A stretch of 64,000 nt of DNA from Enterocloster hominis (ex Liu et al. 2021) (GCA_014385265.1 JACRTJ010000001.1:1-64000), one strand, 5' to 3'; positions 8,021 through 17,173 are shown, counted from the first letter of the stretch. Numbers and translations: made by a program. The notes: a model not told the origin generated them from the letters alone.

Positions 8021-10027
8021 GTGAACGAAAAGGAAAAAGAGCAGGAGCAAAAATATCTGGAGGCAGTGGACGTTTCTTATTCTTATGGTCTGGCCAAGGC
8101 CATGGAGAGGATAAAGAGTAACCCGGTACTGGGGTTCCGTACCGCTGGATCCAGGGCTGAGTATGAGACTGGAGAAATGCTGAGGCAGGAGATGGAGCGC
8201 ATCGGCTTAGAGGATATCCATAAGGACCGGCTGTGTCTGGACGGGTGGGAATTTGAAAAGGCGGTACTGCGCTTTCGGGACGCAGAGGGAGCGGAACATG
8301 TCTTTCAGCTGGGGGCCTATCAGACCCAGTTTTTGACCGGGGGCTTTCAGAAATTTCCGCTGGTCTATGTGGGGCGGGGAGGAGCCCAGGACTATGCAGG
8401 CCGGGACGTGCGCGGCTGTCTGGTTCTGGTGGACATTAACCAGAGGGACGAGTGGTGGATCAACTTCCCTGTGTACCAGGCCCATTTAAAAGGAGCGGCA
8501 GCAGTGATCGCGGTCCAGGACAACGGCTATGGGGAGATCGACGGAGAGGCGCTGAACGCCCAGGACATTGCTGGTCCTAAGGATGCTCCGGCGTTTTCCA
8601 TTTCCCAGAAGGACGCGGCTGTGTTAAAAGAGGCGCTTCAGAAGGAAGAACGGCTTACGGTGGAATTTGACGCCAGTTCCCGGATCCTGGAGCAGACAGA
8701 GTCCTACAATATCTGGGGAACGATCCCTGGGAGAGAGGAGGACATGATCCTTTTAAGCGCCCATTATGATTCTTATTATGACGGGTTCCAGGACGATAAC
8801 TGTGCGGTGGCCATGATGCTGGGGATCGCCAGGGCTCTTCTGGAAACCGGATATCGGCCCAGAAAGACTCTGGTGTTCTGCGCCATGGCGGCGGAGGAAT
8901 GGGGGATCGTCAATTCCAAATACGATTGGTCCACGGGAGCCTGGCAGCAGGTCTTCAAGCTGCGGCCTGACTGGCCGGGGAAGGTCATTGCGGATCTGAA
9001 TTTTGAGCTTCCGGCCTACGCTCACAATGCCTGGGACGCCATCCGTTCTACTTATGAATATGAGGACTTTTTAAAGGAATTTGTGGAAAAGCTGCCGGTG
9101 GATCCCACGAACGTATATCCCCAGGGGCTGCGGGTCCACTGCCCCATCGAGACCTGGTCCGACGATTTTTCCATGGCTATTTCCGGGATCCCGTCCATGG
9201 TCAATGAATTCAGCAGCGCCGGATTTATGGAGACCCATTATCATTCCCAGTTCGACCGGGACGAGTTTTACGACGAGGCGGCATACCGGTTCCATCACGA
9301 GCTTTACGGACTTCTTTTGATGGCCCTGGACCGGGTGAACGTGGCTCCGGTGAACCTGGAACGGACCTTCCGGGCCTTGAGAGAAAGTGTCCGCCCGGTG
9401 ACCGGGCGGGAAGACGAAAATGCATTAAAGACCCTGATGGAGAAGCTGGAGGAGGGAGAGAGGCTGGCCCGGGAGGTCTACGAGGCTGTGCGGACGGCCA
9501 ATGCCGGAAATGGGGAGCCGGAGCGGGACAGAAGGCTCCAGAGCCAGCTTCTGTATCTCTTTAAAAAGGCCCAGGGATATTTTGTGCGGCTCAACTGGCA
9601 CGATGAGGTTTTATTCCCCCACGAGGCGTCCCAGACCAATCTGCGGTATCTGGGTGAGGCGGTCCGGCAGCTGGAGGACAAAAACGTCCGGGGCGCCCTG
9701 GAGGCCCTGTACCAGGTGGATAACAACAAATATGCCTTCCAGTTTGACGATCAGGTATACCGCTATTTCACTGAATATGTGATGAACCAGGAGAAGGAAC
9801 GGCTTCAGTGGGGAGCCGGAAGGATCGTCCATCATCTGGATCTGTCAAAACAGATCCGCAGCCTTATGGAAAAGGAACGGACCAGGAATACAGGGGTGGA
9901 GCCAGAGCTGGAGGCATTGAAGGCCATGGAGCGCCAGGCACTGGGCTGCTTTGACGACGATATCCGGTATATGATCCAGGCTGTGGATACGCTGACAGAG
10001 GGCTTGAGAAAGGCGAAAGAGGAGTAG
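8021..10027 (+). CDS. M28-family zinc metallopeptidase (aminopeptidase-like)
   Basis: This 668-residue protein starts at a GTG, set by AAGGAGG at 8008-8014. A PA-like insert (about 105-190) precedes the peptidase core. The core has the zinc ligands SAHYDSYYDG (about 246-255), FQDDNC, the AAEEWG catalytic Glu pair (about 290) and a late THYHSQFDRDEF His. An unusual C-terminal helical extension of about 230 residues follows the core. No signal peptide is visible, so it is likely cytoplasmic and works on small peptides. It appears co-transcribed with the downstream GNAT gene (9-base gap). Confidence 0.85.
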   Translation: MNEKEKEQEQKYLEAVDVSYSYGLAKAMERIKSNPVLGFRTAGSRAEYETGEMLRQEMERIGLEDIHKDRLCLDGWEFEKAVLRFRDAEGAEHVFQLGAYQTQFLTGGFQKFPLVYVGRGGAQDYAGRDVRGCLVLVDINQRDEWWINFPVYQAHLKGAAAVIAVQDNGYGEIDGEALNAQDIAGPKDAPAFSISQKDAAVLKEALQKEERLTVEFDASSRILEQTESYNIWGTIPGREEDMILLSAHYDSYYDGFQDDNCAVAMMLGIARALLETGYRPRKTLVFCAMAAEEWGIVNSKYDWSTGAWQQVFKLRPDWPGKVIADLNFELPAYAHNAWDAIRSTYEYEDFLKEFVEKLPVDPTNVYPQGLRVHCPIETWSDDFSMAISGIPSMVNEFSSAGFMETHYHSQFDRDEFYDEAAYRFHHELYGLLLMALDRVNVAPVNLERTFRALRESVRPVTGREDENALKTLMEKLEEGERLAREVYEAVRTANAGNGEPERDRRLQSQLLYLFKKAQGYFVRLNWHDEVLFPHEASQTNLRYLGEAVRQLEDKNVRGALEALYQVDNNKYAFQFDDQVYRYFTEYVMNQEKERLQWGAGRIVHHLDLSKQIRSLMEKERTRNTGVEPELEALKAMERQALGCFDDDIRYMIQAVDTLTEGLRKAKEE

Positions 10028-10036
10028 GAAAGAATT

Positions 10037-10717
10037 ATGGAAACCAGTGCGTTGTATCGAGTACAGAGAGAGGATCTGCCCAGACTCCAGAAAATGCTGA
10101 CAGAGTGCTTTGCGGAGGATCCGCTGTATCATACGCTGATCCCGGATCCGGAAACCAGGAAGCGGCTGATGCCGGAGCTGTTTGAGTGCGATCTGAATGA
10201 ATTTTATGAGACCTGTGAAATCTATGCGGAGAGCCCGGAGTTAAAGGGTCTTCTGGTGGTCTCTGACGAGGCGGAGGAGTACGATCCCATCCGCTTTTAT
10301 CTGACAGAGGCCTGGGCCTCCTTAAAGACAGACGAGTATCTGATCAAAGAAGACAGGAGCCTAAAGACCCTCTGGAATTTCATCCGGGGACGGGACTATC
10401 TGAATTCCCGGTGGACAGCCCAGCTCCACCAGGAAAACCGCCTGCACATCATTTATCTGGCAGTGAGCCCCGGGGCCAGGCATACGGGGGTAGCGGAGAT
10501 CCTCATGGACGAGGTGATCCGCTACTCAGAGAGCCACCGGATGCTGATCTCCCTGGAGACCCACAATGAAAAGAACCTGTCCTTTTACAGCCATTTTGGC
10601 TTTAAGACCTTTGGGATCGTGGAAAAGGATATGGGACTGAAGCAGTACTGCCTGGTGCGGGAGCCGCAGCAGGCGCAGACTGGAGACCTGCCCTGGGCAG
10701 ACACAAGGAAGGGATAG
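10037..10717 (+). CDS. GNAT-family N-acetyltransferase
   Basis: This 226-residue protein has a GNAT fold: an acetyl-CoA-binding segment IYLAVSPGARHTGVAEILM (about 148-166) matches motif A, and a later LETHNEKNLSFYSHFGF matches motif B. The acceptor substrate cannot be inferred. It lies 9 bases after the M28 peptidase gene, in the same apparent transcript. Confidence 0.8.
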   Translation: METSALYRVQREDLPRLQKMLTECFAEDPLYHTLIPDPETRKRLMPELFECDLNEFYETCEIYAESPELKGLLVVSDEAEEYDPIRFYLTEAWASLKTDEYLIKEDRSLKTLWNFIRGRDYLNSRWTAQLHQENRLHIIYLAVSPGARHTGVAEILMDEVIRYSESHRMLISLETHNEKNLSFYSHFGFKTFGIVEKDMGLKQYCLVREPQQAQTGDLPWADTRKG

Positions 10718-10723
10718 AAAACG

Positions 10724-10759
10724 GAAAACCTCCGGGGCTGGCAGGCCCCGGAGGTTTTC
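10724..10759. terminator. Bidirectional terminator
   Basis: A perfect 15-bp stem, GAAAACCTCCGGGGC (10724-10738) / GCCCCGGAGGTTTTC (10745-10759), lies between converging genes. Confidence 0.85.
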
Positions 10760-10818
10760 AGGTATATATTGAGGAATAAACTTGCCCTTACTGGCAAATG
10801 GGCAGCAAAGTAAGGAAA

Positions 10819-11844
10819 TTATCTCTGAACACGGCCGGATCCGTCGCCGCCGGCTAATTTTGTAACCTCGTCCACGGAAACCATGTTCATGTCTCCCTCG
10901 ATGGAGTGCTTTAAGCAGGATGCGGCAACTGCAAATTCGATGGTGCTCTGGGCGTCATAGCCGTTTAAGCATGCATAGATCAGGCCGCCGCCAAAGCTGT
11001 CGCCGCCGCCTACGCGGTCAACGATGTGCATCTTGTATTTTTTGCTGAAGTAGTAATCGGTTCCGTCATATAACATGGCAGACCAGTTGTTGTCGTTGGC
11101 GGAAAGGGACTCGCGGAGTGTGATGGCGACCTTTGTGAAGCCGAAGCGGTCGGCTAACTGCTTTGCCACGTCCTTGTAGCCCTCATGGTTTACAGTACCA
11201 GTGGTCACGTCAGTATTGGCAGCCTTGATGCCGAATACGTCGGAAGCATCCTCCTCGTTGGCGATGCAGACGTCCACATATTTGCACAGCTCGCCCATTA
11301 CCTCGCCGGCTTTGGCCTTGGACCACAGCTTATTTCTGTAATTTAAGTCGCAGGAAACGGTAAGTCCCAGCTCCTTGGCTTTTTTGCAGGCCTCTAAGCA
11401 GATACCGGCAACGGTGTCGTTGAGGGCCGGGGTGATGCCTGTGAAGTGGAACCAGTCGGCGCCTTCAAAGATCTTTGCCCAGTCGAAGTCCTCCGGGGAA
11501 GCCTCGGAGATGGCGGAATGGGCACGGTCATAGATGACCTTGGACGGTCTCTGGGAAGCGCCCTTTTCCAGGAAGTAGATACCCACACGGTCGCCGCCGC
11601 GGGCGATGTCCTTTGTGTCTACGCCGTATTTTCTTAACTCGTTGACAGCAGCCTGGCCGATCTCATGCTTCGGAAGCTTTGTAACAAAAGCGGCGTCCAT
11701 GCCATAGTTTGCCAGGGAAACAGCCACGTTGGCCTCTCCGCCGCCGTAGGTGGCGCCAAAGCTGTTGGCCTGAACGAAACGGTAGTAGCCCTCGGGAGCG
11801 AGACGGAGCATGATCTCACCAAATGTAATAACTTTCTTTGCCAT
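10819..11844 (-). CDS. kdgK: 2-dehydro-3-deoxygluconokinase (PfkB family)
   Basis: This 341-residue sugar kinase phosphorylates 2-keto-3-deoxygluconate to KDPG, feeding the aldolase encoded just upstream in the same operon. PfkB signatures are visible: an N-terminal GGGEANVAVSLANYG (about 34-48), a substrate lid, and the C-terminal anion-hole/base motif GGGDSFGGG (about 279-287), with Asp as the likely catalytic base. The common form is GAGDxFxxG, so the Ala-to-Gly change is mild. The short gap to eda (14 bases) and GGAG before the start support co-transcription. Together they imply growth on hexuronates or ketogluconates. Confidence 0.9.
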   Translation of the reverse strand: MAKKVITFGEIMLRLAPEGYYRFVQANSFGATYGGGEANVAVSLANYGMDAAFVTKLPKHEIGQAAVNELRKYGVDTKDIARGGDRVGIYFLEKGASQRPSKVIYDRAHSAISEASPEDFDWAKIFEGADWFHFTGITPALNDTVAGICLEACKKAKELGLTVSCDLNYRNKLWSKAKAGEVMGELCKYVDVCIANEEDASDVFGIKAANTDVTTGTVNHEGYKDVAKQLADRFGFTKVAITLRESLSANDNNWSAMLYDGTDYYFSKKYKMHIVDRVGGGDSFGGGLIYACLNGYDAQSTIEFAVAASCLKHSIEGDMNMVSVDEVTKLAGGDGSGRVQR

Positions 11845-11858
11845 GATAAAATTCTCCT

Positions 11859-12818
11859 TTACTTCTGAACTAAATGTACTGCGAATCCGCCGATCTCATC
11901 CTCCAGATAAATGGCGGTCAGCTTGTCGCCTTTGAATTTTGCGGTTTCTTCTTTGAATTTATAGCCCATCATTTCCAGATAATTTTTCGCACGCGCAACG
12001 GAGTTGGTGGAAACTGCGATGTGGCCCTTTGCGCCAAGGCCCGGCGCTTTCATACATTCTACGGCTGTTCCGGCAAATACGGAGCTGTTTCCGGACTTCT
12101 TTGTGAAGCCGAAGAGGCCGTCGAAGGCAGAGGCTGTCTGGTCTGCCTGCTCCTCGTTCTCGCAGTTGATGCCGATATGGGCCAATTCAAAGCCCAGCAT
12201 GGTCTGGACGGCCTCCTTTGTCAGATCGCGGATCTTATCGAATTCTCCGGCTGCAACCAGATCTTTTTTCACCATCCAGCTTCCGCCGCAGGCCAGGATC
12301 TTATCGAAGGCCAGGTAGGAATTGATGTTCTTTGCGTTGATGCCGCCGGTGGGCATGAATTTCATCTGTGTATAGGGAGCGGCCATGGCCTTGATCATGT
12401 TGATGCCGCCGGCCTGTTCAGCCGGGAAGAACTTTACCACATCAAGACCGAGAGAGATGGCCATTTCCACGTCGCTGGGATTGGAGGTGCCGGGGGTTAC
12501 CGGGATCCCCTTATCGACACAGTATTTTACTACTGTGGGGTTCAGACCGGGGCTTACGATGAATTTTGCTCCGGCATTCACTGCGCGGTCCACCTGCTCA
12601 GTGGTGAGGACTGTGCCTGCGCCCACTAACATGTCCGGGAATTCCTTTGCCATGATACGGATGGATTCCTCAGCGGCAGCGGTACGGAAGGTAACCTCTG
12701 CACAGGGCAGTCCGCCTTCGCAGAGAGCCTTAGCCAGGGGGGCAGCGTCCTTGGCGTCATCAAGGACCACCACCGGAACGATACCGATCTTCTGGATCTT
12801 TTCTAAAACTTCGTTCAT
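11859..12818 (-). CDS. eda: KDPG/KHG aldolase fused to a C-terminal VOC (glyoxalase-like) domain
   Basis: Residues 1-205 are a class I KDPG aldolase that splits KDPG to pyruvate and glyceraldehyde 3-phosphate. Glu is in AEVTFRT (about residue 40), and the Schiff-base Lys is in VVKFFPAE (about 133). The GGIN phosphate-binding motif is near 160. Residues 213-319 form a vicinal-oxygen-chelate domain (LAHIGINCENE, HIAVST, YLEDEIGGFAVHLVQK). A typical Eda is about 205-215 residues, so this is a genuine fusion rather than a long single domain. The added domain's role is unknown. It is first in the operon with kdgK. Confidence 0.9.
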   Translation of the reverse strand: MNEVLEKIQKIGIVPVVVLDDAKDAAPLAKALCEGGLPCAEVTFRTAAAEESIRIMAKEFPDMLVGAGTVLTTEQVDRAVNAGAKFIVSPGLNPTVVKYCVDKGIPVTPGTSNPSDVEMAISLGLDVVKFFPAEQAGGINMIKAMAAPYTQMKFMPTGGINAKNINSYLAFDKILACGGSWMVKKDLVAAGEFDKIRDLTKEAVQTMLGFELAHIGINCENEEQADQTASAFDGLFGFTKKSGNSSVFAGTAVECMKAPGLGAKGHIAVSTNSVARAKNYLEMMGYKFKEETAKFKGDKLTAIYLEDEIGGFAVHLVQK

Positions 12819-12894
12819 ATTTCGTTTCTCCTTTGCTTTATTTAATGGAAAGGGATATAAAAATTCGGGTCACAATTCTGTCATGCGGTACAAG

Positions 12895-12971
12895 GTTTCA
12901 CAATATGAAACTCAGTTCCGTATTGCGATATTTACTAAAATAAATTATACTCGCCGGCCTTTAAAAGTCAA
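12895..12971 (-). promoter_or_regulatory. eda-kdgK promoter with leader palindrome
   Basis: Read on the minus strand, TTGACT (12971-12966) and TATAAT (12949-12944) are 16 bases apart. Transcription should begin near 12937, leaving a leader of about 120 bases. Within that leader lies the palindrome GTTTCA-N5-TGAAAC (12895-12911). It is positioned to act as a repressor operator just downstream of the start. Confidence 0.6.
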
Positions 12972-13015
12972 TAGGAAAAAGTAATTTTGTTATCCTTCCC
13001 TTACACAGAAAAATG

Positions 13016-13160
13016 TGATAAAATGAACGCTGAGATAACCGGGAGGACGGGGTCGCCGCCGCGCCCGGAATATGCGGATGCCGGGGAAGGAGACCCGGCG
13101 CCGGGGATATATGGAGCTGCGGGCCGGACTGGCCGGACGCCTGGGGCCGCAGCTGTCATG
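13016..13160 (+). promoter_or_regulatory. Extended -10 promoter and GC-rich structured leader
   Basis: TGATAAAAT (13016-13024) fits an extended -10 element. The following 130 bases are very GC-rich and contain a strong hairpin, AGCTGCGG (13115-13122) / CCGCAGCT (13147-13154), ending shortly before the ribosome binding site AAAGGA. The open frame through this segment has its ATG inside the -10 element and no ribosome binding site, so it is read as an untranslated leader. Confidence 0.45.
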
Positions 13161-13171
13161 AAAGGACGATT

Positions 13172-14116
13172 ATGGATCTGAAATTTGAGAATTTCCGTGC
13201 GGAGCATGTGGAAACGCTGGCAGGATATTATGGAAAGCGCCATGACCGGACCTGCGACAGCACGATCATGGACAATTTTCTCTGGGGAGGCTATTACCAC
13301 ATCCGTTTCTGTGAACGGGATGGAAAAGCTGTCCTCTGGATCATGAACATCGACGGAAAGGACTACGCTGCCCTTCCGGTCTGCGGCCTGGAGGACCTGC
13401 CCCATTATTTTAAAGAGCTGGAGCAGTATTTTAATGAGGAGCTCCATCTGCCGCTGGAGATCTTTCTGGCGGATGAGGAGGCGGTGGAGTATTTAAGGCT
13501 CCCAGAAGACCGGTATTCGGTGGAAGAACTTCCGGATGCCAGGGATTATATTTATAGTGCGGAGTCACTGAAGGTTTTATCCGGGAAAAAGCTGGGGAAG
13601 AAGAAAAACCACATCAACTATTTAAAAAGAGAGTACGCCGGCCGGTATGAGTACAGGACCCTGTGCTGCTCCGACGGTCTGGATGTGTGGCAGTTCCTGG
13701 ATAAATGGAGAGCCCAGAAGGGACAGGAGGTGGAGGGCCACCTGGACTATGAGGTGGAAGGGATCCACGATATATTAAGAAACTGCAGTGCGTTCCATGT
13801 ACACATGGGCGGCATTTACATCGACGGCCGGCTGGAGGCCTTTGCCATCGGCAGCTACAACGAAAAAGAAAAAATGGCCATTATCCATATCGAAAAGGCG
13901 AATCCGGAGATCCGGGGGCTTTATCAGTTCATCAACCAGCAGTTCCTGATCCATGAATTTCCCGAGGCGGAGATCGTGAACCGGGAGGACGACATGGGGC
14001 TTCCGGCGCTGCGCCAGGCCAAGCTGTCCTATGAGCCCATGGAATTCGCCAGAAAATTCAGGATCCGGCAGCTGTGGCCGGAGGAGGGCCGGGGGAAGGA
14101 AGAAAACAGGTTATGA
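13172..14116 (+). CDS. DUF2156-family protein (phosphatidylglycerol lysyltransferase C-terminal-like)
   Basis: This 314-residue protein has a tandem GNAT-like fold typical of DUF2156. Recognisable segments are DNFLWGGYYHIRF (about 31-43), KLGKKKNHINYLKREY (about 141-156) and a final NREDDMGLPALRQAKLSYEP (about 270-289). It lacks the membrane domain of MprF, so it is soluble. Aminoacyl transfer to a small acceptor is possible but unproven. AAAGGA precedes the ATG, and its stop codon overlaps the next start in an ATGA. Confidence 0.85.
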   Translation: MDLKFENFRAEHVETLAGYYGKRHDRTCDSTIMDNFLWGGYYHIRFCERDGKAVLWIMNIDGKDYAALPVCGLEDLPHYFKELEQYFNEELHLPLEIFLADEEAVEYLRLPEDRYSVEELPDARDYIYSAESLKVLSGKKLGKKKNHINYLKREYAGRYEYRTLCCSDGLDVWQFLDKWRAQKGQEVEGHLDYEVEGIHDILRNCSAFHVHMGGIYIDGRLEAFAIGSYNEKEKMAIIHIEKANPEIRGLYQFINQQFLIHEFPEAEIVNREDDMGLPALRQAKLSYEPMEFARKFRIRQLWPEEGRGKEENRL

Positions 14117-15138
14117 TCCGATATCTGGAAGCAGAAGAAAAAGGAAGGACAAGAGCGCTCTGGAACGAGGCGTTTCCAGAGGATTCCGTATCCTTCGGAG
14201 ACTATTATTATAAGGAAAAAACAAAGGACAACCGGATCCTGGTCTGTGAGGAGGAGGGGCGGATCGTGGCCATGCTCCAGAGGAATCCCTACGCGGTCTC
14301 CATGCGGGGGGATGTGAGGACCTGCGACTATATCGTAGGCGTGGCAACGGCGGTCAGCGAGCGTCACAAGGGCCATATGAGGAGCCTGCTGCTGACCATG
14401 CTGCGGGACATGCAGGAGGAGCGGATGCCCTTTGCATTTCTGATGCCTGCCCGGGAATCCTTGTATTATCCGTATGATTTCCGGTTTGTTTTCGACCAGC
14501 CCCGGTGGGTCCTGGGCTACAATAAGGATCTTCGGAGGACGCCTCTGGAGGGGAGCGCCCTGTATAAGGAGCTGGCCGACTGGCAGAATGCCTGGCTGAA
14601 GCGCCAGTATGAGGTGTTTGCCGTCCGGGATCCGGCTTACCTGGAACGGATGGAAAAGGAGCTGAAGAGTGAGAACGGCTTTGTGAACCTGATCTATGAG
14701 GACGACTGGTTCATCGGCATGGAAAGCGAATGGGGGCTTAAGGAACGGGAGCTGCGGTATCTGTATACAGGGGAGCGCTACCGGACCCTGGCGGGTACAA
14801 AGCCGGCCATCATGGCCCGGATCGTATGTATGCCGGAATTTGTAAAAAATATCCGCCTTTCAGAGGCATGTCCGGAGGATGAGGTGACCGTTGAGATCGG
14901 GATCCATGACCTGTTTATTCCCCAGAACCAGGGTGCATGGATCTGGAAGTTAAATAAGAGCGGCTCTGAGATCATCCAGGAATCCCGGTTCATTGCCAAG
15001 GGAAAACTGGAGGTGTTCACCATCGCAGAGCTGACCCAGTGGCTGTTCGGGTATGCCCTGCCTGAGCAGGTGGAAAACGTTCCTTACGGCCAGTATATCG
15101 AGCCGTTCCACGGAGTTTTTCTGGACGAGGTGGTTTAG
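14113..15138 (+). CDS. Eis-like GNAT N-acetyltransferase
   Basis: The ATG at 14113 overlaps the preceding TGA (ATGA), with GGAAGGA upstream. The open frame extends 13 codons further upstream, but that part is inside the previous gene. The 341-residue product has a GNAT domain with IVGVATAVSERHKGHMRSLLL (acetyl-CoA loop about 76-96), a FLMPARESLYYPYDF segment and a C-terminal SCP2-like region (after about 240). This is the Eis arrangement, in which members acetylate amines. The substrate is unknown. It is translationally coupled to the DUF2156 gene. Confidence 0.85.
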   Translation: MIRYLEAEEKGRTRALWNEAFPEDSVSFGDYYYKEKTKDNRILVCEEEGRIVAMLQRNPYAVSMRGDVRTCDYIVGVATAVSERHKGHMRSLLLTMLRDMQEERMPFAFLMPARESLYYPYDFRFVFDQPRWVLGYNKDLRRTPLEGSALYKELADWQNAWLKRQYEVFAVRDPAYLERMEKELKSENGFVNLIYEDDWFIGMESEWGLKERELRYLYTGERYRTLAGTKPAIMARIVCMPEFVKNIRLSEACPEDEVTVEIGIHDLFIPQNQGAWIWKLNKSGSEIIQESRFIAKGKLEVFTIAELTQWLFGYALPEQVENVPYGQYIEPFHGVFLDEVV

Positions 15139-15201
15139 GGGCCGTTCCGGGGCCGGGGGGATCCATTTCGGGTGTTCAGCCCGGGGAAAGGAGTGCCAGA
15201 G

Positions 15202-15924
15202 ATGACAGAACGCGAAACTTTGAAGCAGTGGCTTTCTGAGAGTGAGAATATCGTATTTTTTGGCGGTGCAGGCGTGTCCACCGAGAGTAAGATCCCGGAT
15301 TTCCGGAGTACTGACGGTCTGTATAACCAGCAGTATGCATACCCGCCGGAGACCATTCTGAGCCACACCTTCTATATGGGAAGAACCGAGGAATTTTACC
15401 GGTTTTACCGGAATAAGATGCTGTTCCCCGATGCGGAGCCCAACCGGGCCCATAAGGCCCTGGCAAAGCTGGAGCAGGAGGGAAGGCTCCGGGCAGTGAT
15501 CACCCAGAATATCGACGGCCTCCATCAGAAGGCCGGGAGCCGGGAGGTGCTGGAGCTGCACGGCTCGGTGCTCAGGAATTACTGTACAAAATGCGGAAAA
15601 TTTTATGGCCTGGAGGCGGTCCTGGAGTCAGAGGGCGTTCCCAGATGTACCTGCGGCGGCGTCATCAAGCCGGATGTGGTCCTCTATGAAGAGGGGCTGG
15701 ACCAGCATACGCTCCAGAAGGCCGTTTATTATATTTCCAATGCCGATGTCCTGATCATCGGAGGAACCTCCTTAACGGTGTATCCGGCGGCCGGGCTCAT
15801 CGACTACTATGGGGGGAAAAAGCTGGTGCTGATCAATAAATCCGTGACGCCCATGGACAGCCGGGCGGATCTGGTGATCAGCGGTCCCATTGGAGAGATC
15901 CTGGGAGACGCGGCCGGAGTTTAA
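15202..15924 (+). CDS. cobB: NAD-dependent protein deacylase (sirtuin, CobB-like)
   Basis: This 240-residue sirtuin removes acyl groups from protein lysines using NAD+. It contains the NAD motif GGAGVSTESKIPDFRS (about 17-32), TQNIDGLHQKAG (catalytic-site loop, about 99-110), the catalytic His in ELHGS, and four zinc Cys in CTKC...CTC. The C-terminal GGTSLTVYPA and INKS motifs complete the Rossmann fold. The ATG at 15202 with AAAGGAG at 15188-15194 is preferred over an ATG ten codons upstream that has no ribosome binding site. It follows two acetyltransferase-like genes, which may be coincidental. Confidence 0.93.
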   Translation: MTERETLKQWLSESENIVFFGGAGVSTESKIPDFRSTDGLYNQQYAYPPETILSHTFYMGRTEEFYRFYRNKMLFPDAEPNRAHKALAKLEQEGRLRAVITQNIDGLHQKAGSREVLELHGSVLRNYCTKCGKFYGLEAVLESEGVPRCTCGGVIKPDVVLYEEGLDQHTLQKAVYYISNADVLIIGGTSLTVYPAAGLIDYYGGKKLVLINKSVTPMDSRADLVISGPIGEILGDAAGV

Positions 15925-15952
15925 GCTCCGGGACAGAAAGGAGTGACCGGGT

Positions 15953-16945
15953 ATGTATCAGCCGTCAGAACGGCGTTATGAAGGAATGGAATATAAGCGC
16001 TGCGGAAGGAGCGGCCTTAAGCTCCCTGCCATGTCCCTGGGACTGTGGCAGAATTTCGGGACTGAAAAGACTCTTAAGGAGCAGGAGGAGATCCTGTGCC
16101 ATGCGTTCGACCGGGGCATCACCCACTTTGATCTGGCCAACAATTACGGCCATCCGGCCAGGGGACTGGCAGAGGAGAACTTTGGCCGGGCCTTAAAGGA
16201 TTGTCTGGGACCGTACCGGGACGAGCTGGCCGTCTCCACCAAGGCCGGGTACGATATGTGGCAGGGGCCCTATGGAAACTGGGGCTCCAGGAAATATCTC
16301 ATGGCCAGCCTGGATCAGAGCTTAAGGCGCATGGGCCTGGATTACGTGGATATTTTTTACCATCACCGGCCGGATCCGGAAACACCCCTGGAAGAGACCA
16401 TGGAGGCCTTAAGCGATATGGTGCGCCAGGGAAAGGCTCTGTATGTGGGAATCTCCAATTATAATGCGGAGCAGACCGCTGCGGCAGTGAAGCTTTTAAG
16501 GGAGAACCATACGCCGTGCCTGATCCATCAGGTGCGCTACAACCTTCTGGAGCGCCAGGCGGAGGACGGCCTGTTTCACGTCCTTTCAGAGAATGGCGTG
16601 GGCTGCATCTGCTTTTCGCCTCTGGCCCAGGGTGCGCTGACGGACAAATACCTCCGGGGGATCCCGGCCGGTTCCCGGGCGGCCCGGGAGGGGAGCACCG
16701 TGGCAGCCAGATATCTGGATGCGGAGACGCTGGGAAAAATAAAGAAGTTAAACGACATTGCCAGAGCGGGCGGCATGACCCTGGCCCAGATGGCCCTGGC
16801 CTGGATCTTACGGAGGCCGGAGGTGACTTCTGTTCTGGTCGGGGCCAGCAGTACGGCCCAGCTGGACAGCAGCCTGGCAGCTCTGAAGCTCCCGCCTCTG
16901 GGAGAAGATGTGCGGAAGGAGATCCGTGCAGCGCTCGGGCAGTAA
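15953..16945 (+). CDS. Aldo/keto reductase, L-glyceraldehyde 3-phosphate reductase (YghZ) type
   Basis: This 330-residue NADPH-dependent reductase starts with the YghZ-like pattern RRYEGMEYKRCGRSGLKLP. The AKR tetrad is visible: Asp in FDLANNYG (about 60-67, Tyr), Lys in STKAGYDMW (about 96), and His in IFYHHRPD (about 138). The NADP-binding C-terminus contains LVGASSTAQLD (about 302). YghZ-type enzymes reduce L-glyceraldehyde 3-phosphate and methylglyoxal. AAAGGAG lies about 10 bases before the ATG. It forms a likely operon with the upstream sirtuin and downstream DUF951. Confidence 0.88.
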   Translation: MYQPSERRYEGMEYKRCGRSGLKLPAMSLGLWQNFGTEKTLKEQEEILCHAFDRGITHFDLANNYGHPARGLAEENFGRALKDCLGPYRDELAVSTKAGYDMWQGPYGNWGSRKYLMASLDQSLRRMGLDYVDIFYHHRPDPETPLEETMEALSDMVRQGKALYVGISNYNAEQTAAAVKLLRENHTPCLIHQVRYNLLERQAEDGLFHVLSENGVGCICFSPLAQGALTDKYLRGIPAGSRAAREGSTVAARYLDAETLGKIKKLNDIARAGGMTLAQMALAWILRRPEVTSVLVGASSTAQLDSSLAALKLPPLGEDVRKEIRAALGQ

Positions 16946-16976
16946 AGGACGGGCAGGAAACATAGGGAGGGATCCG

Positions 16977-17168
16977 ATGGAGTATGAAGTAGGAGATATC
17001 GTCAAATTAAAAAAGCCCCATCCCTGCGGAAGCCAGGAATGGGAGATCCTGAGGGTGGGCGCAGACTTCCGGCTGAAATGCCTGGGCTGCGGCCATATGG
17101 TCATGGTGACCAGGCGGCTGGTGGAGAAAAATACCAGGGGCCTGCGTAAGCCCGAGAAAAAGGAATAA
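16977..17168 (+). CDS. DUF951 family protein
   Basis: This 63-residue basic protein matches the DUF951 pattern: VGDIVKLKKPHPCGSQEWEI near the start and CLGCGHMVMVTRRL later. It has three conserved Cys, consistent with a small nucleic-acid- or metal-binding fold. The start at 16977 is set by GGGAGG; an upstream ATG at 16908 is inside the aldo/keto reductase gene. The function is unknown. It is often found near translation or chromosome-partition genes in Firmicutes. Confidence 0.88.
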   Translation: MEYEVGDIVKLKKPHPCGSQEWEILRVGADFRLKCLGCGHMVMVTRRLVEKNTRGLRKPEKKE

Positions 17169-17173
17169 AAAAG

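Noticed and set aside
12987..13181. 64-residue open frame upstream of the DUF2156 gene
   Set aside because: The next ATG lies in the -10 element; no ribosome binding site; sequence is GC-rich low-complexity.
16516..16965. 149-residue frame overlapping the aldo/keto reductase
   Set aside because: It is a Gly/Pro/Arg-rich shadow frame of the reductase gene.
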